From: Kitasatospora albolonga
GTDB lineage: Bacteria; Actinomycetota; Actinomycetes; Streptomycetales; Streptomycetaceae
Reading direction: 5' to 3'
DNA length: 64,000 bases
Assembly: GCA_002082585.1 (NCBI GenBank)
Contig: CP020563.1
Coordinates: 2,908,001 to 2,972,000, forward strand
Shown: positions 8,944 to 17,207 of the stretch, in pieces
Numbering within the stretch: position 1 is the first letter of the stretch
Layout: the number at the start of each line of letters is the position of its first letter
The notes under the pieces: generated by a model
Told to the model about the DNA's origin: nothing
Databases searched by the model: none
The model's input: only the letters and a program-made list of their open reading frames with translations
Position numbers and translations under genes: made by a program

Positions 8944-9234
8944 CTAGTCCCAGCCGTTGACCAGCTTGCACACCCGGACAGGCACGGATTCCGCCGGCAG
9001 TCGGCCGATGCCTCCTGCCGACTCCGTACAGATCAGCCGGGTGACGAGCCCGTGCCCATCGGCCGAGGAGGCGTGGCCGGCGGTGGCGGCCGGAGCCGTG
9101 GGTGCCTCCTGCCCGGGAGCGGCGGCCGCGGGTCCGGCCAGGAGGATGACGGCGGCGAGGGCGGTCCCGGCGGTGAGGGCGGCGGCGGTACGGGGCGAGC
9201 GGCGCGGCTTCGGGTGGGGCGAAGTCCTGAACAC
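8944..9234 (-). CDS. Small secreted protein with two cysteines, first gene of the RiPP operon
   Basis: This 96-residue protein has a clear Sec signal peptide: basic n-region (KPRRSPR), hydrophobic stretch from about 17 to 34, and AAAA-P cleavage area near 38. The mature part ends in LICTESAGGIGRLPAES followed by VPVRVCKLVNGWD, with Cys69 and Cys89 that could pair. I chose the GTG at 9234 because AAAGGGG precedes it; the in-frame ATG at 9342 would run through a strong hairpin. It is not recognised. It is separated by only 17 nt from the SARP gene, so it is cotranscribed with the cluster. It does not look like an azole precursor because the C-terminus is not Cys/Ser/Thr-rich and the N-terminus is a signal peptide. 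An immunity or signalling role is only a guess. Confidence 0.65.
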   Translation of the reverse strand: MFRTSPHPKPRRSPRTAAALTAGTALAAVILLAGPAAAAPGQEAPTAPAATAGHASSADGHGLVTRLICTESAGGIGRLPAESVPVRVCKLVNGWD

Positions 9235-9253
9235 GTTGTCCCCTTTCGGCGTT

Positions 9254-9289
9254 GTCGTCCGTGCCGGGGTGGGTCCCGGCACGGACGAC
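9254..9289 (-). promoter_or_regulatory. Perfect 15-bp stem-loop in the leader of the RiPP operon
   Basis: Arms at 9254-9268 and 9275-9289 are perfectly complementary around a 6-nt loop. The hairpin lies about 20 nt upstream of the GTG start at 9234, just before its Shine-Dalgarno, so it would form in the mRNA leader. There is no U-tract after it. Possible roles are attenuation, translational control or mRNA stability. Confidence 0.6.
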
Positions 9290-9326
9290 GATGCCAGCGC
9301 GGGGCGGGGGCGCAGAGGCGTTGCCG

Positions 9327-9374
9327 TGTCAGCTTGTTGCACACGGCGGCGACCCCGCGTGCAACAAGCTGACA
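9327..9374. promoter_or_regulatory. Perfect 16-bp inverted repeat upstream of the RiPP operon
   Basis: TGTCAGCTTGTTGCAC (9327-9342) is repeated inverted at 9359-9374 with a 16-bp spacer. It lies about 95-140 bp upstream of the first gene of the operon. The half-site spacing of three helical turns suits a dimeric regulator. It is not the direct-repeat type that SARPs usually bind. Confidence 0.6.
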
Positions 9375-9416
9375 GCTCCCACCGGTCTGGGAGAGCGCTG
9401 TCAGGGGAACGTGTTC

Positions 9417-9450
9417 GGCCCCTGGGCGTTCGGCGGAACGCCCAGGGGCC
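9417..9450. terminator. 15-bp GC-rich stem, 4-nt loop: probable terminator
   Basis: Arms 9417-9431 and 9436-9450 pair perfectly around GGCG. It lies about 270 bp downstream of the ABC permease stop (minus strand) and upstream of the RiPP operon, so it probably insulates the two. There is no clear U-tract, as is common in Streptomyces. Confidence 0.6.
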
Positions 9451-9538
9451 TGCCGGTCATCCTCAGGTGAACACCGTCCTGGCGGAGGCCCGTTGGGAGC
9501 TCCCTGCGGTACTCACCCGTCCCGCCCCGGCGGCCACG

Positions 9539-9634
9539 GCTGCGACCGACAGGGCGAGGGCGGCTGCGGCTGCGACCGACGGGGCGGAGGCAGCTGCGAC
9601 CGACGAGGTGGGGGTTGGGGCAGCTGCGACCGAC
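9539..9634. repeat. Four direct repeats GCTGCGACCGAC between permease gene and terminator
   Basis: The 12-mer GCTGCGACCGAC occurs at 9539, 9569, 9593 and 9623, spaced 30, 24 and 30 bp. The last two copies share a longer flank (GAGGTGGGGG). The rest of 9235-9717 holds only the dyads listed separately; no gene is supported there. Confidence 0.7.
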
Positions 9635-9717
9635 GAGGTGGGGGCGGAAAGCCTTCCCTGCCGGTCGCGGCGGCCCTCAGTGCTCTCGCCCGTCCGTCAG
9701 GGGGCTCCTCGGTGCTC

Positions 9718-12303
9718 TCATCCGTCCGTCGCGATGGCGTTGAGGACGTTCATCCGGCCCGCCCGGAAGGCCGGGACGAGGGCGGCGAACAGGCCGACCA
9801 GCGCCGAGCAGGCGAAGACCGTGAGGATCGTCGGCCACGGGATCTCCAGGACCTCGAGGCCCTCCAGCGCCAGCAGCTTCTGGGCCGCTGTGCCCCAGCC
9901 CATCCCCAGTCCCAGTCCCAGCAGGGCACCGAAGAGGGCGATGACCACGGACTCCAGCCGGATCATGCGGCGGAGCTGACGGCGGGAGAGGCCGATGGCC
10001 CGCATCAGGCCGATCTCCCGGGTGCGCTCGACCACGGAGAGGGCGAGGGTGTTCACCACACCGAGCACCGCGACGATGATCGCGAGGGCGAGCAGGCCGT
10101 ACACGATGTTCAGGAGCTGGCCGATCTGGTTCTTCAGATTCTCCTTGAAGTCGGCCTGGTTCTGCACCTTGTAGACCGGGTACTCGGCGAGCACGCTCTT
10201 GAGGGCCGCGTACGCCTCCTTCTCCTTGCCCTCCTCGGCCTTGCCGAACATCGCCACGTTCTGCGGCATCTTGTCGGCGGCGATGTAGGAGGTCGCCGTG
10301 GTGATGTTGGTGTACATCGCGCCGCGGTCGATGTTCGTGTCGTCGGAGGTGACGGCGGCGACCTTCAGCTTCGCGCTCTCCCCGGCCTTGAACGCGACGG
10401 TGAGGGTGTCCCCGACCTTGACGCCGTACTTCTCCGCGTAGTCCTCGCCGACGGACATGGCGTCCTTGTCGTACGCCTTCGCCAGGTCGCCGGAGACGGC
10501 GGTGCGGCGGACGTCCTGCTGGTACGTCGGGGTGGTGGCGGTGATGCCCTCGTCGACCGTCCTGCCGTCGGGGGCGGTGATCTTCGCCTTGATGAAGGTG
10601 TAGTCGGTCATGTGCTCCAGGCCGGGGACCTTGTGCAGGGCCTCGGCGGCCTGGGGCACGATCGGCCTGCCCGCACCGCTGTCCTGGACGATGAAGTCCG
10701 CCCCGACCGACTTGTCGAGCTCGTCGGTGGCCGAGGCCACCATGGAGGACCCGACGACGGAGAGGCAGGCCACCAGGGCGAGCCCGATCATCAGGGCCGC
10801 GCCGGTCGCCCCCGTACGCCGGGGGTTGCGCAGCGCGTTGCGCTCGGCCAGTCGGCCGACCGGGCCGAAGAGCCGCAGGACGATCACGCCGAAGGCGCGG
10901 ACGACGACACCGGCCAGCAGCGGGCCGATCACGATGAAGCCGATCAGGGTCAGCAGCACGCCGACGGCGAGGAACGCCGAGCCCTCGGTGGCCTTGTCGG
11001 CCTGCGTCGTCACCCACAGGGCGGCGCCGCCTACCGCGGTGAGGAACAGGCCGATCCCGGCCCTGACCCAGCCGGACCGGCCGTCGGCGGGGGTCCCGGC
11101 GTCGCGGAGCGCGGCCATCGGGGAGACCTTGCCTGCGCGGCGGGCCGGGATGTACGCGGCGAGGACGGTGACGACGACCCCGAGCACGAGGCCGACCACG
11201 GGGGTCGTCCAGGCCACGGTGAGGTCCCTGGTGGACAGCTCCATGCCCACGGCGCCCATCAGCTTCATCAGCCCGACGGCGAGCCCGATCCCGGCGGCGA
11301 CACCGAGGACGGAGCCGACGATGCCGAGGAGGACCGCCTCCAGCAGCACGGACCGGTTGACCTGCTTGCGGCTGGAGCCGATGGCCCGCATCAGGCCGAT
11401 CTCGCGGGTCCGCTGGGCGACGAGCATCGAGAAGGTGTTGACGATGAGGAAGATGCCGACGAGCAGGGCGATCCCGGCGAAGCCGAGCATCGCGTACTTC
11501 ATGACGTCCAGGAAGGCGCCCATGGAGTCCTTGTTGGCGTCGGCGGCCTCCTGCTGGGTCTGGAGCTTGTACGCGCCGGAGCCGTCGAGCGCGGCGGCCA
11601 CGTTCTTCTTGAGCTCGGTGTCGCTGACACCGCTCTCGGCGGTCACCAGGATCTGGGTGAAGACGTCCGGGGCGCCCAGCAGGTGCTTCTGGGCGGTGGC
11701 GGTGTCGAGGTAGACGATGGCCGCGCCCGGGTTGGTGACGGTGAAGGACGCGATGCCGCTGATCTTCCCCCTGATGTCACCGGTGACGGCTATGGTGCGC
11801 AGCTCGTCGCCGATCTTCAGCTTGTGCTTCTTGGCGGTGTCGGCGTCGACCATCACCTCGGTGGGGCCACGGGGTGCGTGTCCGGAGGTGATCTCCATCG
11901 ACCGCAGGTCGTTCTGGGTCCAGTTGCTCGCGATGGTGGGGGCGCCGGTCTCGGAGCCCATGTTCTTGTTCTCGCTGTTGACGACGGTGACCGCCATGGA
12001 GAAGGCGGCGCCCTCGGCCCTCTCCACCCCGTCGGCCTTTCCGACCTGCTGGACGAGCGAGGCGGGCAGGGAGACGGGCTTGCCGTTGTCGGGCTGCTCC
12101 TCGTTCGCGTCGGCGTCCTTCGGGCTGACCGTGACGTCCGGGGAGGAGATGGTGAAGAGCTTGTCGAAGGTGGTGTTCATCGTGTCGGTGAAGACGAGCG
12201 TGCCGCAGACGAACGCCACGGACAGCAGCACCGCCACCGCGGAGAGGGCCATCCGGCCCTTGTGCGCGAAGAAGTTGCGCATCGAGGTCTTCCAGACAGT
12301 CAT
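9718..12303 (-). CDS. ABC transporter permease, MacB/FtsX family
   Basis: This 861-residue membrane protein contains two FtsX-type permease units. Each has large extracytoplasmic segments and the family's 'REIGLMRAIG' loop, which occurs twice (QRTREIGLMRAIGSSRKQV and ERTREIGLMRAIGLSRRQL). The N-terminus FFAHKGRMALSAVAVLLSVAF is the first membrane helix. It overlaps the ATPase gene by 4 nt (ATGA), so the two form a coupled operon. Such systems act as exporters or as mechanotransmission complexes for lipoproteins or envelope stress. The substrate is unknown, and proximity to the RiPP cluster is not proof of a link because a terminator-like hairpin lies between. Confidence 0.9.
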   Translation of the reverse strand: MTVWKTSMRNFFAHKGRMALSAVAVLLSVAFVCGTLVFTDTMNTTFDKLFTISSPDVTVSPKDADANEEQPDNGKPVSLPASLVQQVGKADGVERAEGAAFSMAVTVVNSENKNMGSETGAPTIASNWTQNDLRSMEITSGHAPRGPTEVMVDADTAKKHKLKIGDELRTIAVTGDIRGKISGIASFTVTNPGAAIVYLDTATAQKHLLGAPDVFTQILVTAESGVSDTELKKNVAAALDGSGAYKLQTQQEAADANKDSMGAFLDVMKYAMLGFAGIALLVGIFLIVNTFSMLVAQRTREIGLMRAIGSSRKQVNRSVLLEAVLLGIVGSVLGVAAGIGLAVGLMKLMGAVGMELSTRDLTVAWTTPVVGLVLGVVVTVLAAYIPARRAGKVSPMAALRDAGTPADGRSGWVRAGIGLFLTAVGGAALWVTTQADKATEGSAFLAVGVLLTLIGFIVIGPLLAGVVVRAFGVIVLRLFGPVGRLAERNALRNPRRTGATGAALMIGLALVACLSVVGSSMVASATDELDKSVGADFIVQDSGAGRPIVPQAAEALHKVPGLEHMTDYTFIKAKITAPDGRTVDEGITATTPTYQQDVRRTAVSGDLAKAYDKDAMSVGEDYAEKYGVKVGDTLTVAFKAGESAKLKVAAVTSDDTNIDRGAMYTNITTATSYIAADKMPQNVAMFGKAEEGKEKEAYAALKSVLAEYPVYKVQNQADFKENLKNQIGQLLNIVYGLLALAIIVAVLGVVNTLALSVVERTREIGLMRAIGLSRRQLRRMIRLESVVIALFGALLGLGLGMGWGTAAQKLLALEGLEVLEIPWPTILTVFACSALVGLFAALVPAFRAGRMNVLNAIATDG

Positions 12304-13088
12304 GACGTCCGCCCACGTGCGTCGAAGCTCTTCATCCGGTCGAGGACCTGGTCCGCGGTCGGGTTGTTCATCTCGTCGACGATCGAGCCGTCCGCGAGGT
12401 AGAGCACCCGGTCCGCGTAGGAGGCGGCGACGGGGTCGTGGGTGACCATGACGATGGTCTGGCCCAGCTCGTCGACCGACGTGCGGAGGAAGGAGAGGAC
12501 CTCGGCCCCGGCCCGGGAGTCCAGGTTCCCGGTCGGCTCGTCGCCGAAGATGATCTCCGGCCGGGCGGCGAGCGCCCTGGCCACCGCGACGCGCTGCTGC
12601 TGACCGCCGGAGAGCTCGGTGGGGCGGTGCTTGAGACGCTCGGCGAGCCCGACGGTCTCCACGACCCGGCGGAGCCAGTCCGCGTCGGGCTTGCGGCCCG
12701 CGATGTCCATCGGCAGCGTGATGTTCTCGATCGCGTTGAGCGTCGGGAGCAGGTTGAACGCCTGGAAGATGAAGCCGATCCGGTCGCGCCGGAGCTGGGT
12801 GAGCTTCTTGTCCTTGAGCTTGGTGATCTCGGTCTCGTCCAGGAAGATCTCGCCGGACGTCACCGTGTCGAGCCCGGCCAGGCAGTGCATCAGCGTCGAC
12901 TTGCCGGAGCCGGACGGGCCCATGATCGCCGTGAACTGCCCGCGGGCGATGTCCACGTCGACGTGGTCGAGCGCGACGACCCGGGTCTCCCCGCTGCCGT
13001 ACGCCTTGACGACCTGCCGCGCTCGCGCCGCGACGGCCGTACGCCCTCCAGTGCCCCCGTGCCTGGGAATGCTTACAGCCGTTGTCAC
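12300..13088 (-). CDS. ABC transporter ATP-binding protein, MacB/LolD type
   Basis: This 262-residue ATPase has Walker A GPSGSGKST (57-65), Q-loop FIFQAFNLLPTL, signature LSGGQQQRVAVARAL (from 159) and Walker B IIFGDEPTGNLD (179-190), the last being typical of the MacB/LolD subfamily. The GTG at 13088 is supported by AGGAG seven bases upstream. It energises the FtsX-type permease encoded 4 nt into its 3' end. An AT-richer stretch around 13090-13120 is probably part of the promoter region. Confidence 0.92.
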   Translation of the reverse strand: MTTAVSIPRHGGTGGRTAVAARARQVVKAYGSGETRVVALDHVDVDIARGQFTAIMGPSGSGKSTLMHCLAGLDTVTSGEIFLDETEITKLKDKKLTQLRRDRIGFIFQAFNLLPTLNAIENITLPMDIAGRKPDADWLRRVVETVGLAERLKHRPTELSGGQQQRVAVARALAARPEIIFGDEPTGNLDSRAGAEVLSFLRTSVDELGQTIVMVTHDPVAASYADRVLYLADGSIVDEMNNPTADQVLDRMKSFDARGRTS

Positions 13089-13636
13089 GGTATATCTCCT
13101 ATATCGCTTGTCGTTCCATGGCTCGACACCGCTGGATACGGTTCAAGTCTGAGTCGAGCAGGCGGCCCGGCGCGATGGTGCCCGGCCCAGTCCTGAGGTG
13201 GGGTTTTCCCCACCCTCCCCTCTGGCGTACGCCGCAGCCGCGACGTAAAAACAGGTTAAGGAAACCCCCTGGCCAACACGTCCTCCGCCGGGAGGAAGGG
13301 GCCCTGGCCACTATGAGGGGGTGCCCCCTAGGGGGACTCGTCCTCCGGAGGGAGGCGACGTCAGGGTCCCTCCCGCACCGGAGGGAGCGGCACCCGAACC
13401 GGAGGGGACGGTACCGGCAGCAGTACCGGAGGAACAGCCCCGCGATACCCGGCGCGACGGGAACCGGCGCCGGGGACGGTGGGACCCGGGACGGTGGAAA
13501 CCGGCGCGGTGGAAACCGGCGCCCGGGACTGCGGGACCCGGGACTGCGGGAACCGGGACTGCGGGAACCGGCGCCCGAAGCGGTGACGTCCTCCGACGGA
13601 CAAGATCACCAGTCGGCCCGAAGGGGTGGGGGGGGA
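13089..13636. other. 548-bp intergenic region with repeats; divergent promoters
   Basis: This region separates the divergent ABC operon and the histidine phosphatase gene. I see no credible coding sequence: the long frames over it have composition-driven Arg/Gly/Pro repeats. It holds short GC-rich repeats (13490-13575) and G-run palindromes near 13310-13350. Confidence 0.5.
13525..13569. repeat. Three tandem 15-bp repeats
   Basis: Units GGGACTGCGGGACCC, GGGACTGCGGGAACC and GGGACTGCGGGAACC lie end to end. They are preceded by two related 17-bp copies of GGTGGAAACCGGCGC. The array is intergenic. Confidence 0.8.
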
Positions 13637-14260
13637 ATGACCGCCGCAGCAACCCGGTACCTGTATCTCGTCCGGCACGGCGAGGCGACACCGGACGAGA
13701 GCGGGCTGACCGAGAACGGCCGCCGCCAGGCCACCCTGCTCGGCCGACGCCTCGCGGACCTCCCCCTCTCGGCCGTCCACCACGGCCCGCTGCCGAGGGC
13801 GGAACAGACCGCGCACCTCATCGGCGACAAGCTGGAGAACGTGCCCCTGCACCGCTCGGAGCTCGCCGGGGACTACGTCCCCCACATCCCCGAGCGGGAC
13901 GAACTCCCGCCGGAATCAGCGGACTTCTTCCTCCGCTTCATCGCCGGTGCCGACGAGGAGGACCGGAAGCACGGCCCCGCCCTCGCCCGCCGGGCGCTGG
14001 AACGGTTCACCGGCCCGGTCGACGGCGAGGAGGACCGGCACGAGCTGGTCGTCACCCACAACTTCCTGGTCGCCTGGCTCGTAAGGGACGCCATGTACGC
14101 CCCCGAGTGGCGCTGGCTCGGCCTCAACCATGGCAACGCGGCCCTGACGGTCATCCGTTACGCACCCGGCCGCCCCGCCGCCGTACTCCTCTCCAACGAC
14201 ATGCGCCACCTGCCCGCCGACCTGCGCTGGACCGGCTTCCCGCCCGAGCTGCACATCTGA
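13637..14260 (+). CDS. Histidine phosphatase (phosphoglycerate-mutase-like)
   Basis: This 207-residue protein begins TRYLYLVRHGEATPDESGLT, with the RHG motif (13-15) that carries the phosphorylated His. HHGPLPRAEQTAHLIGD is the conserved second block, and VVTHNFLVAWLVR supplies the second catalytic His. I chose the ATG at 13637 since the longer frame upstream is repetitive non-coding sequence and a G-rich Shine-Dalgarno precedes this ATG. The substrate cannot be inferred. It is followed by an MFS gene about 100 nt away on the same strand. Confidence 0.85.
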   Translation: MTAAATRYLYLVRHGEATPDESGLTENGRRQATLLGRRLADLPLSAVHHGPLPRAEQTAHLIGDKLENVPLHRSELAGDYVPHIPERDELPPESADFFLRFIAGADEEDRKHGPALARRALERFTGPVDGEEDRHELVVTHNFLVAWLVRDAMYAPEWRWLGLNHGNAALTVIRYAPGRPAAVLLSNDMRHLPADLRWTGFPPELHI

Positions 14261-14356
14261 ACCGGGGCCGAACTCCCCGTGCGGGAAAGCCCCGAACCAC
14301 CGGAACGCCCCCGCGCCCGCCACTCGGGATGAGACAGTGCCCCGGGAGATACGTGC

Positions 14357-16225
14357 ATGGGGAAAGGAATACCGGTGGGCGGCGGCACGGAAGCCACGGA
14401 CGGCACGAACGCCAGGAGCGGCGCGGGCCTCTCAGCGGGCAGCGGTACGGGAGCATCCACCGAAGCCGAAGCAGAAGCCGAAACCAGAGCAGAAGCCGAA
14501 GCAGGAGCTGGAGCTGGAGCGGAAGCGGAAGCGGAAGCGGAAGCCGAACCCGAAGTCGGAGCGGGACCGGGAGCCAAAGCCGAAGCCGGTGGCGGACCCG
14601 GTGCAGGCGGCCCGCCCGCCCCGGGCGGCAGCCCCGTAAGCCCACCGTCCGAGCCGCCCCCCGCCCCCGCCGCCCTCACCACCCCCCGGGGCCGCCGCCC
14701 CGTCGTCGCGGCCCTCATGCTCGGCATGGCACTGGCCGCCATCGACGGGACCATCGTCTCCACCGCCGTCCCCCAGATCGTCGGCGACCTCGGCGGCTTC
14801 ACCGTCTTCTCCTGGCTCTTCTCCGGCTACCTGCTCGCCGTCACCGTCACCCTCCCGGTGTACGGGAAGCTCTCCGACACCTTCGGCCGCAAGCCGGTCC
14901 TGATCGCCGGGATCATCCTCTTCCTCATCGGGTCCCTGCTCTGCGCCGCCGCCTGGAACATGGGCGCGCTCATCGCCTTCCGCGTCATCCAGGGCCTCGG
15001 CGGCGGCGCCCTCCAGGGCACCGTCCAGACCATCGCCGCCGACCTCTACCCCCTGAAGGAGCGCCCGCGCATCCAGGCCAAGCTGTCCACCGTCTGGGCC
15101 ACCTCGGCGGTCGCGGGCCCGGTGGTCGGCGGGCTGCTCGCCGGGTACGCCGACTGGCGGTGGATCTTCCTCATCAACCTCCCGGTCGGGGCGATCGCCC
15201 TCTGGCTGGTCGTCCGCCACCTCCACGAACCCGCCCGGCCCCGTACGGAGGCCCGCACCCGGCCCCGTATCGACTGGGCGGGCGCCCTCGCCGTCTTCGC
15301 CACCGGCACCCTGCTGCTCACCGCCCTCGTCCAGGGCGGGGTGGCCTGGCCCTGGCTCTCGGCGCCCTCGCTCGGCCTGTTCGCGGCGAGCGCGGCGCTG
15401 GCCGCCCTGACCGTCGTCATCGAACGACGGGCGGCGGAACCGATCATCCCGGGGTGGGTCTGGCGCCGCCGCACGATCGCCTCCGTCAACCTGGCGCTGG
15501 GCGCGATGGGGCTGCTGATGGTGGCGCCGACCGTCTTCCTGCCCACGTACGCGCAGTCGGTGCTCGGCCTCGGCCCGATCGCTGCCGGGTTCGTCCTCTC
15601 CGTCATGACCCTGAGCTGGCCGGTCTCGGCGGCCCTCTCCGACCGGGTCTACAACCGCATCGGCTTCCGCCTCACCGCGATCATCGGCATGAGCGCCGCC
15701 CTGCTGACCCTGCTGGCCTTCCCGCTGCTCCCCTACCCCGGCGAACCCTGGCAGCCCGCCCTGATCATGCTGCTCCTCGGCGCGGCCCTCGGCCTCTTCC
15801 AGCTGCCCCTGATCGTGGGCGTGCAGTCGACGGTGGGATGGGCGGAGCGCGGTACGACGACGGCGTCCGTCCTCTTCTGCCGCCAGGTGGGCCAGAGCAT
15901 CGGCGCGGCCGTCTTCGGGGCGGTGGCCAACAGCGTGCTGGCCGCCCGCCTCCTGGACGCCCCCGTACCCGGGCTCCCCGACGACCTGGACGCGGTCGCG
16001 CGCACCCTGGAGGACCCGGGGGCGCTCTCGGCGGCGGCGACGGACTACCTGCGCCGGGCGGTGGACGCGGCGGTGGATCACGTCTACATCGGCGCGGCGG
16101 GGGCGGCGGCGCTGGCCCTCCTCGCCCTCGTCGTCCTGGCCCCGCGCCGCTTCCCGGTGCTGCCCGACGCCTCCGATACGGCGGCCTCCTCCCCGGGGCC
16201 CGTCAGCGGTGGCCGGGAGCGTTGA
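14357..16225 (+). CDS. MFS drug exporter, DHA2/EmrB-QacA type, with long acidic N-terminal extension
   Basis: This 622-residue transporter probably has 14 membrane helices. The first helix VVAALMLGMALAAIDGTIVS begins only near residue 115, followed by the motif VYGKLSDTFGRKPVLIAG between helices 2 and 3 and VWATSAVAGPVVGGLLAGY (antiporter motif C) in helix 5. Residues 34-85 are a Glu-Ala/Gly-Ala run encoded by GAAGCC/GAAGCG hexamers. The ATG at 14357 has GGGAG eight bases upstream, so the extension is probably translated. Family members normally start within about 20 residues of helix 1. The substrate is unknown. It converges with the VOC gene, 30 nt apart. Confidence 0.88.
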   Translation: MGKGIPVGGGTEATDGTNARSGAGLSAGSGTGASTEAEAEAETRAEAEAGAGAGAEAEAEAEAEPEVGAGPGAKAEAGGGPGAGGPPAPGGSPVSPPSEPPPAPAALTTPRGRRPVVAALMLGMALAAIDGTIVSTAVPQIVGDLGGFTVFSWLFSGYLLAVTVTLPVYGKLSDTFGRKPVLIAGIILFLIGSLLCAAAWNMGALIAFRVIQGLGGGALQGTVQTIAADLYPLKERPRIQAKLSTVWATSAVAGPVVGGLLAGYADWRWIFLINLPVGAIALWLVVRHLHEPARPRTEARTRPRIDWAGALAVFATGTLLLTALVQGGVAWPWLSAPSLGLFAASAALAALTVVIERRAAEPIIPGWVWRRRTIASVNLALGAMGLLMVAPTVFLPTYAQSVLGLGPIAAGFVLSVMTLSWPVSAALSDRVYNRIGFRLTAIIGMSAALLTLLAFPLLPYPGEPWQPALIMLLLGAALGLFQLPLIVGVQSTVGWAERGTTTASVLFCRQVGQSIGAAVFGAVANSVLAARLLDAPVPGLPDDLDAVARTLEDPGALSAAATDYLRRAVDAAVDHVYIGAAGAAALALLALVVLAPRRFPVLPDASDTAASSPGPVSGGRER

Positions 16226-16255
16226 CCGCTCGGCGGCGGCCGGAACGCCGACCGC

Positions 16256-16603
16256 TCAGCGGTGGCCCAGGACGTTGACCACCCGCCCGCTGGGGTCGCG
16301 TACGAAGAAGCGCCGTACGCCCCACTCCTCGTCCTGCAAGGGGTGCACGATCTCCGCGCCGCTCTCCAGCACGACCGCGTACGCCGCGTCCACGTCGTCC
16401 ACCTCGACGCTCAGGTCGGGCGTGACCGGCGCGGTCCGGTCCTCGCCCATGACGCTGATCTGCGCCGCCGGGCTGGACGGGGAGGCGAGCGTCATGATCC
16501 AGCCGTGGTTCATGACCTCCTCGAAGCCCAGCAGTCCGTAGAACTCCCGGCTCTCCCGTACGGCCTCGGACCGGATGTTGGGCACGACACGGCGAACAGT
16601 CAT
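16256..16603 (-). CDS. VOC (glyoxalase/bleomycin-resistance fold) protein
   Basis: This 115-residue protein begins MTVRRVVPNIRSEAVRESRE and has FYGLLGFEEVMNHGWIMTLA, DLSVEVDDVDAAYAVVLE and FFVRDPSGRVVNVLGH, the usual beta-alpha-beta-beta-beta layout of one VOC half pair. The ATG at 16603 has GGAG seven bases upstream. Members bind metal and small ligands as lyases, dioxygenases or antibiotic-binding proteins. Nothing here identifies the ligand. Confidence 0.82.
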   Translation of the reverse strand: MTVRRVVPNIRSEAVRESREFYGLLGFEEVMNHGWIMTLASPSSPAAQISVMGEDRTAPVTPDLSVEVDDVDAAYAVVLESGAEIVHPLQDEEWGVRRFFVRDPSGRVVNVLGHR

Positions 16604-16754
16604 CAGTGACTCCAGGCTCCAGGGGAGAACGGGCATGGTTCCATGTGCCCCCAGCAGTACTACGCCAGGTCCGCCGCCGCACGCTCTTTACGCCCCACCA
16701 CCCGTGCCTGAACCCCCGCTTCCGCGCCCGCCGCGACGCACTGGAGAGCCCCCC

Positions 16755-17144
16755 ATGAGAATCCACCTGACCAGCCTCTTCGTCGACGACCAGGAGAAGG
16801 CCCTGCGCTTCTACACGGACGTCCTCGGCTTCGTGAAGAAGCACGACGTCCCGATGGGCGGCGAGGACCGCTGGCTGACCGTCGTCTCGCCGGAGAACCC
16901 CGACGGCACCGAACTGCTGCTGGAGCCCGACAAGCACCGCGCCGTGAAGCCGTACACGACGGCCCTGTTCGAGGACGGCATCCCGGCCACGGCCTTCGCC
17001 GTCGATGACGTACGGGCGGAGTTCGACCGGCTGCGCGGGCTCGGGGTGCACTTCGCCCAGGAGCCGCTGGAGATGGGCCCGGTGACCACGGCCGTCCTGG
17101 ACGACACCTGCGGCAACCTGATCCAGCTCGTGCAGAGCGCGTAG
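16755..17144 (+). CDS. VOC family protein
   Basis: This 129-residue single-domain VOC protein begins MRIHLTSLFVDDQEKALRFY followed by TDVLGF, and ends VLDDTCGNLIQLVQ. It resembles the short 'glyoxalase/dioxygenase-like' proteins common in actinomycetes. It is divergent from the neighbouring VOC gene but not a close copy of it. The ATG at 16755 matches the family start; longer frames run into non-coding sequence. Confidence 0.85.
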   Translation: MRIHLTSLFVDDQEKALRFYTDVLGFVKKHDVPMGGEDRWLTVVSPENPDGTELLLEPDKHRAVKPYTTALFEDGIPATAFAVDDVRAEFDRLRGLGVHFAQEPLEMGPVTTAVLDDTCGNLIQLVQSA

Positions 17145-17170
17145 GGCGGGCCGCCCTGCTGCGCTACCGG

Positions 17171-17200
17171 CTGACCGCCCGGCCCGCCCGGCGGTAGCGT
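17171..17200 (+). promoter_or_regulatory. Probable vegetative promoter giving a leaderless mRNA
   Basis: CTGACC (17171-17176), an 18-bp spacer, and TAGCGT (17195-17200) lie so that transcription would begin at or next to the ATG at 17208. Confidence 0.5.
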
Positions 17201-17207
17201 GACCGGC

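Noticed and set aside
8944..9234. The small secreted protein as the RiPP precursor
   Set aside because: It has a Sec signal peptide and a C-terminus with few Cys/Ser/Thr, unlike azole precursors.
9493..12402. A 969-aa open frame on the plus strand
   Set aside because: Antisense to the ABC permease; no domain and Gly/Asp/His-rich.
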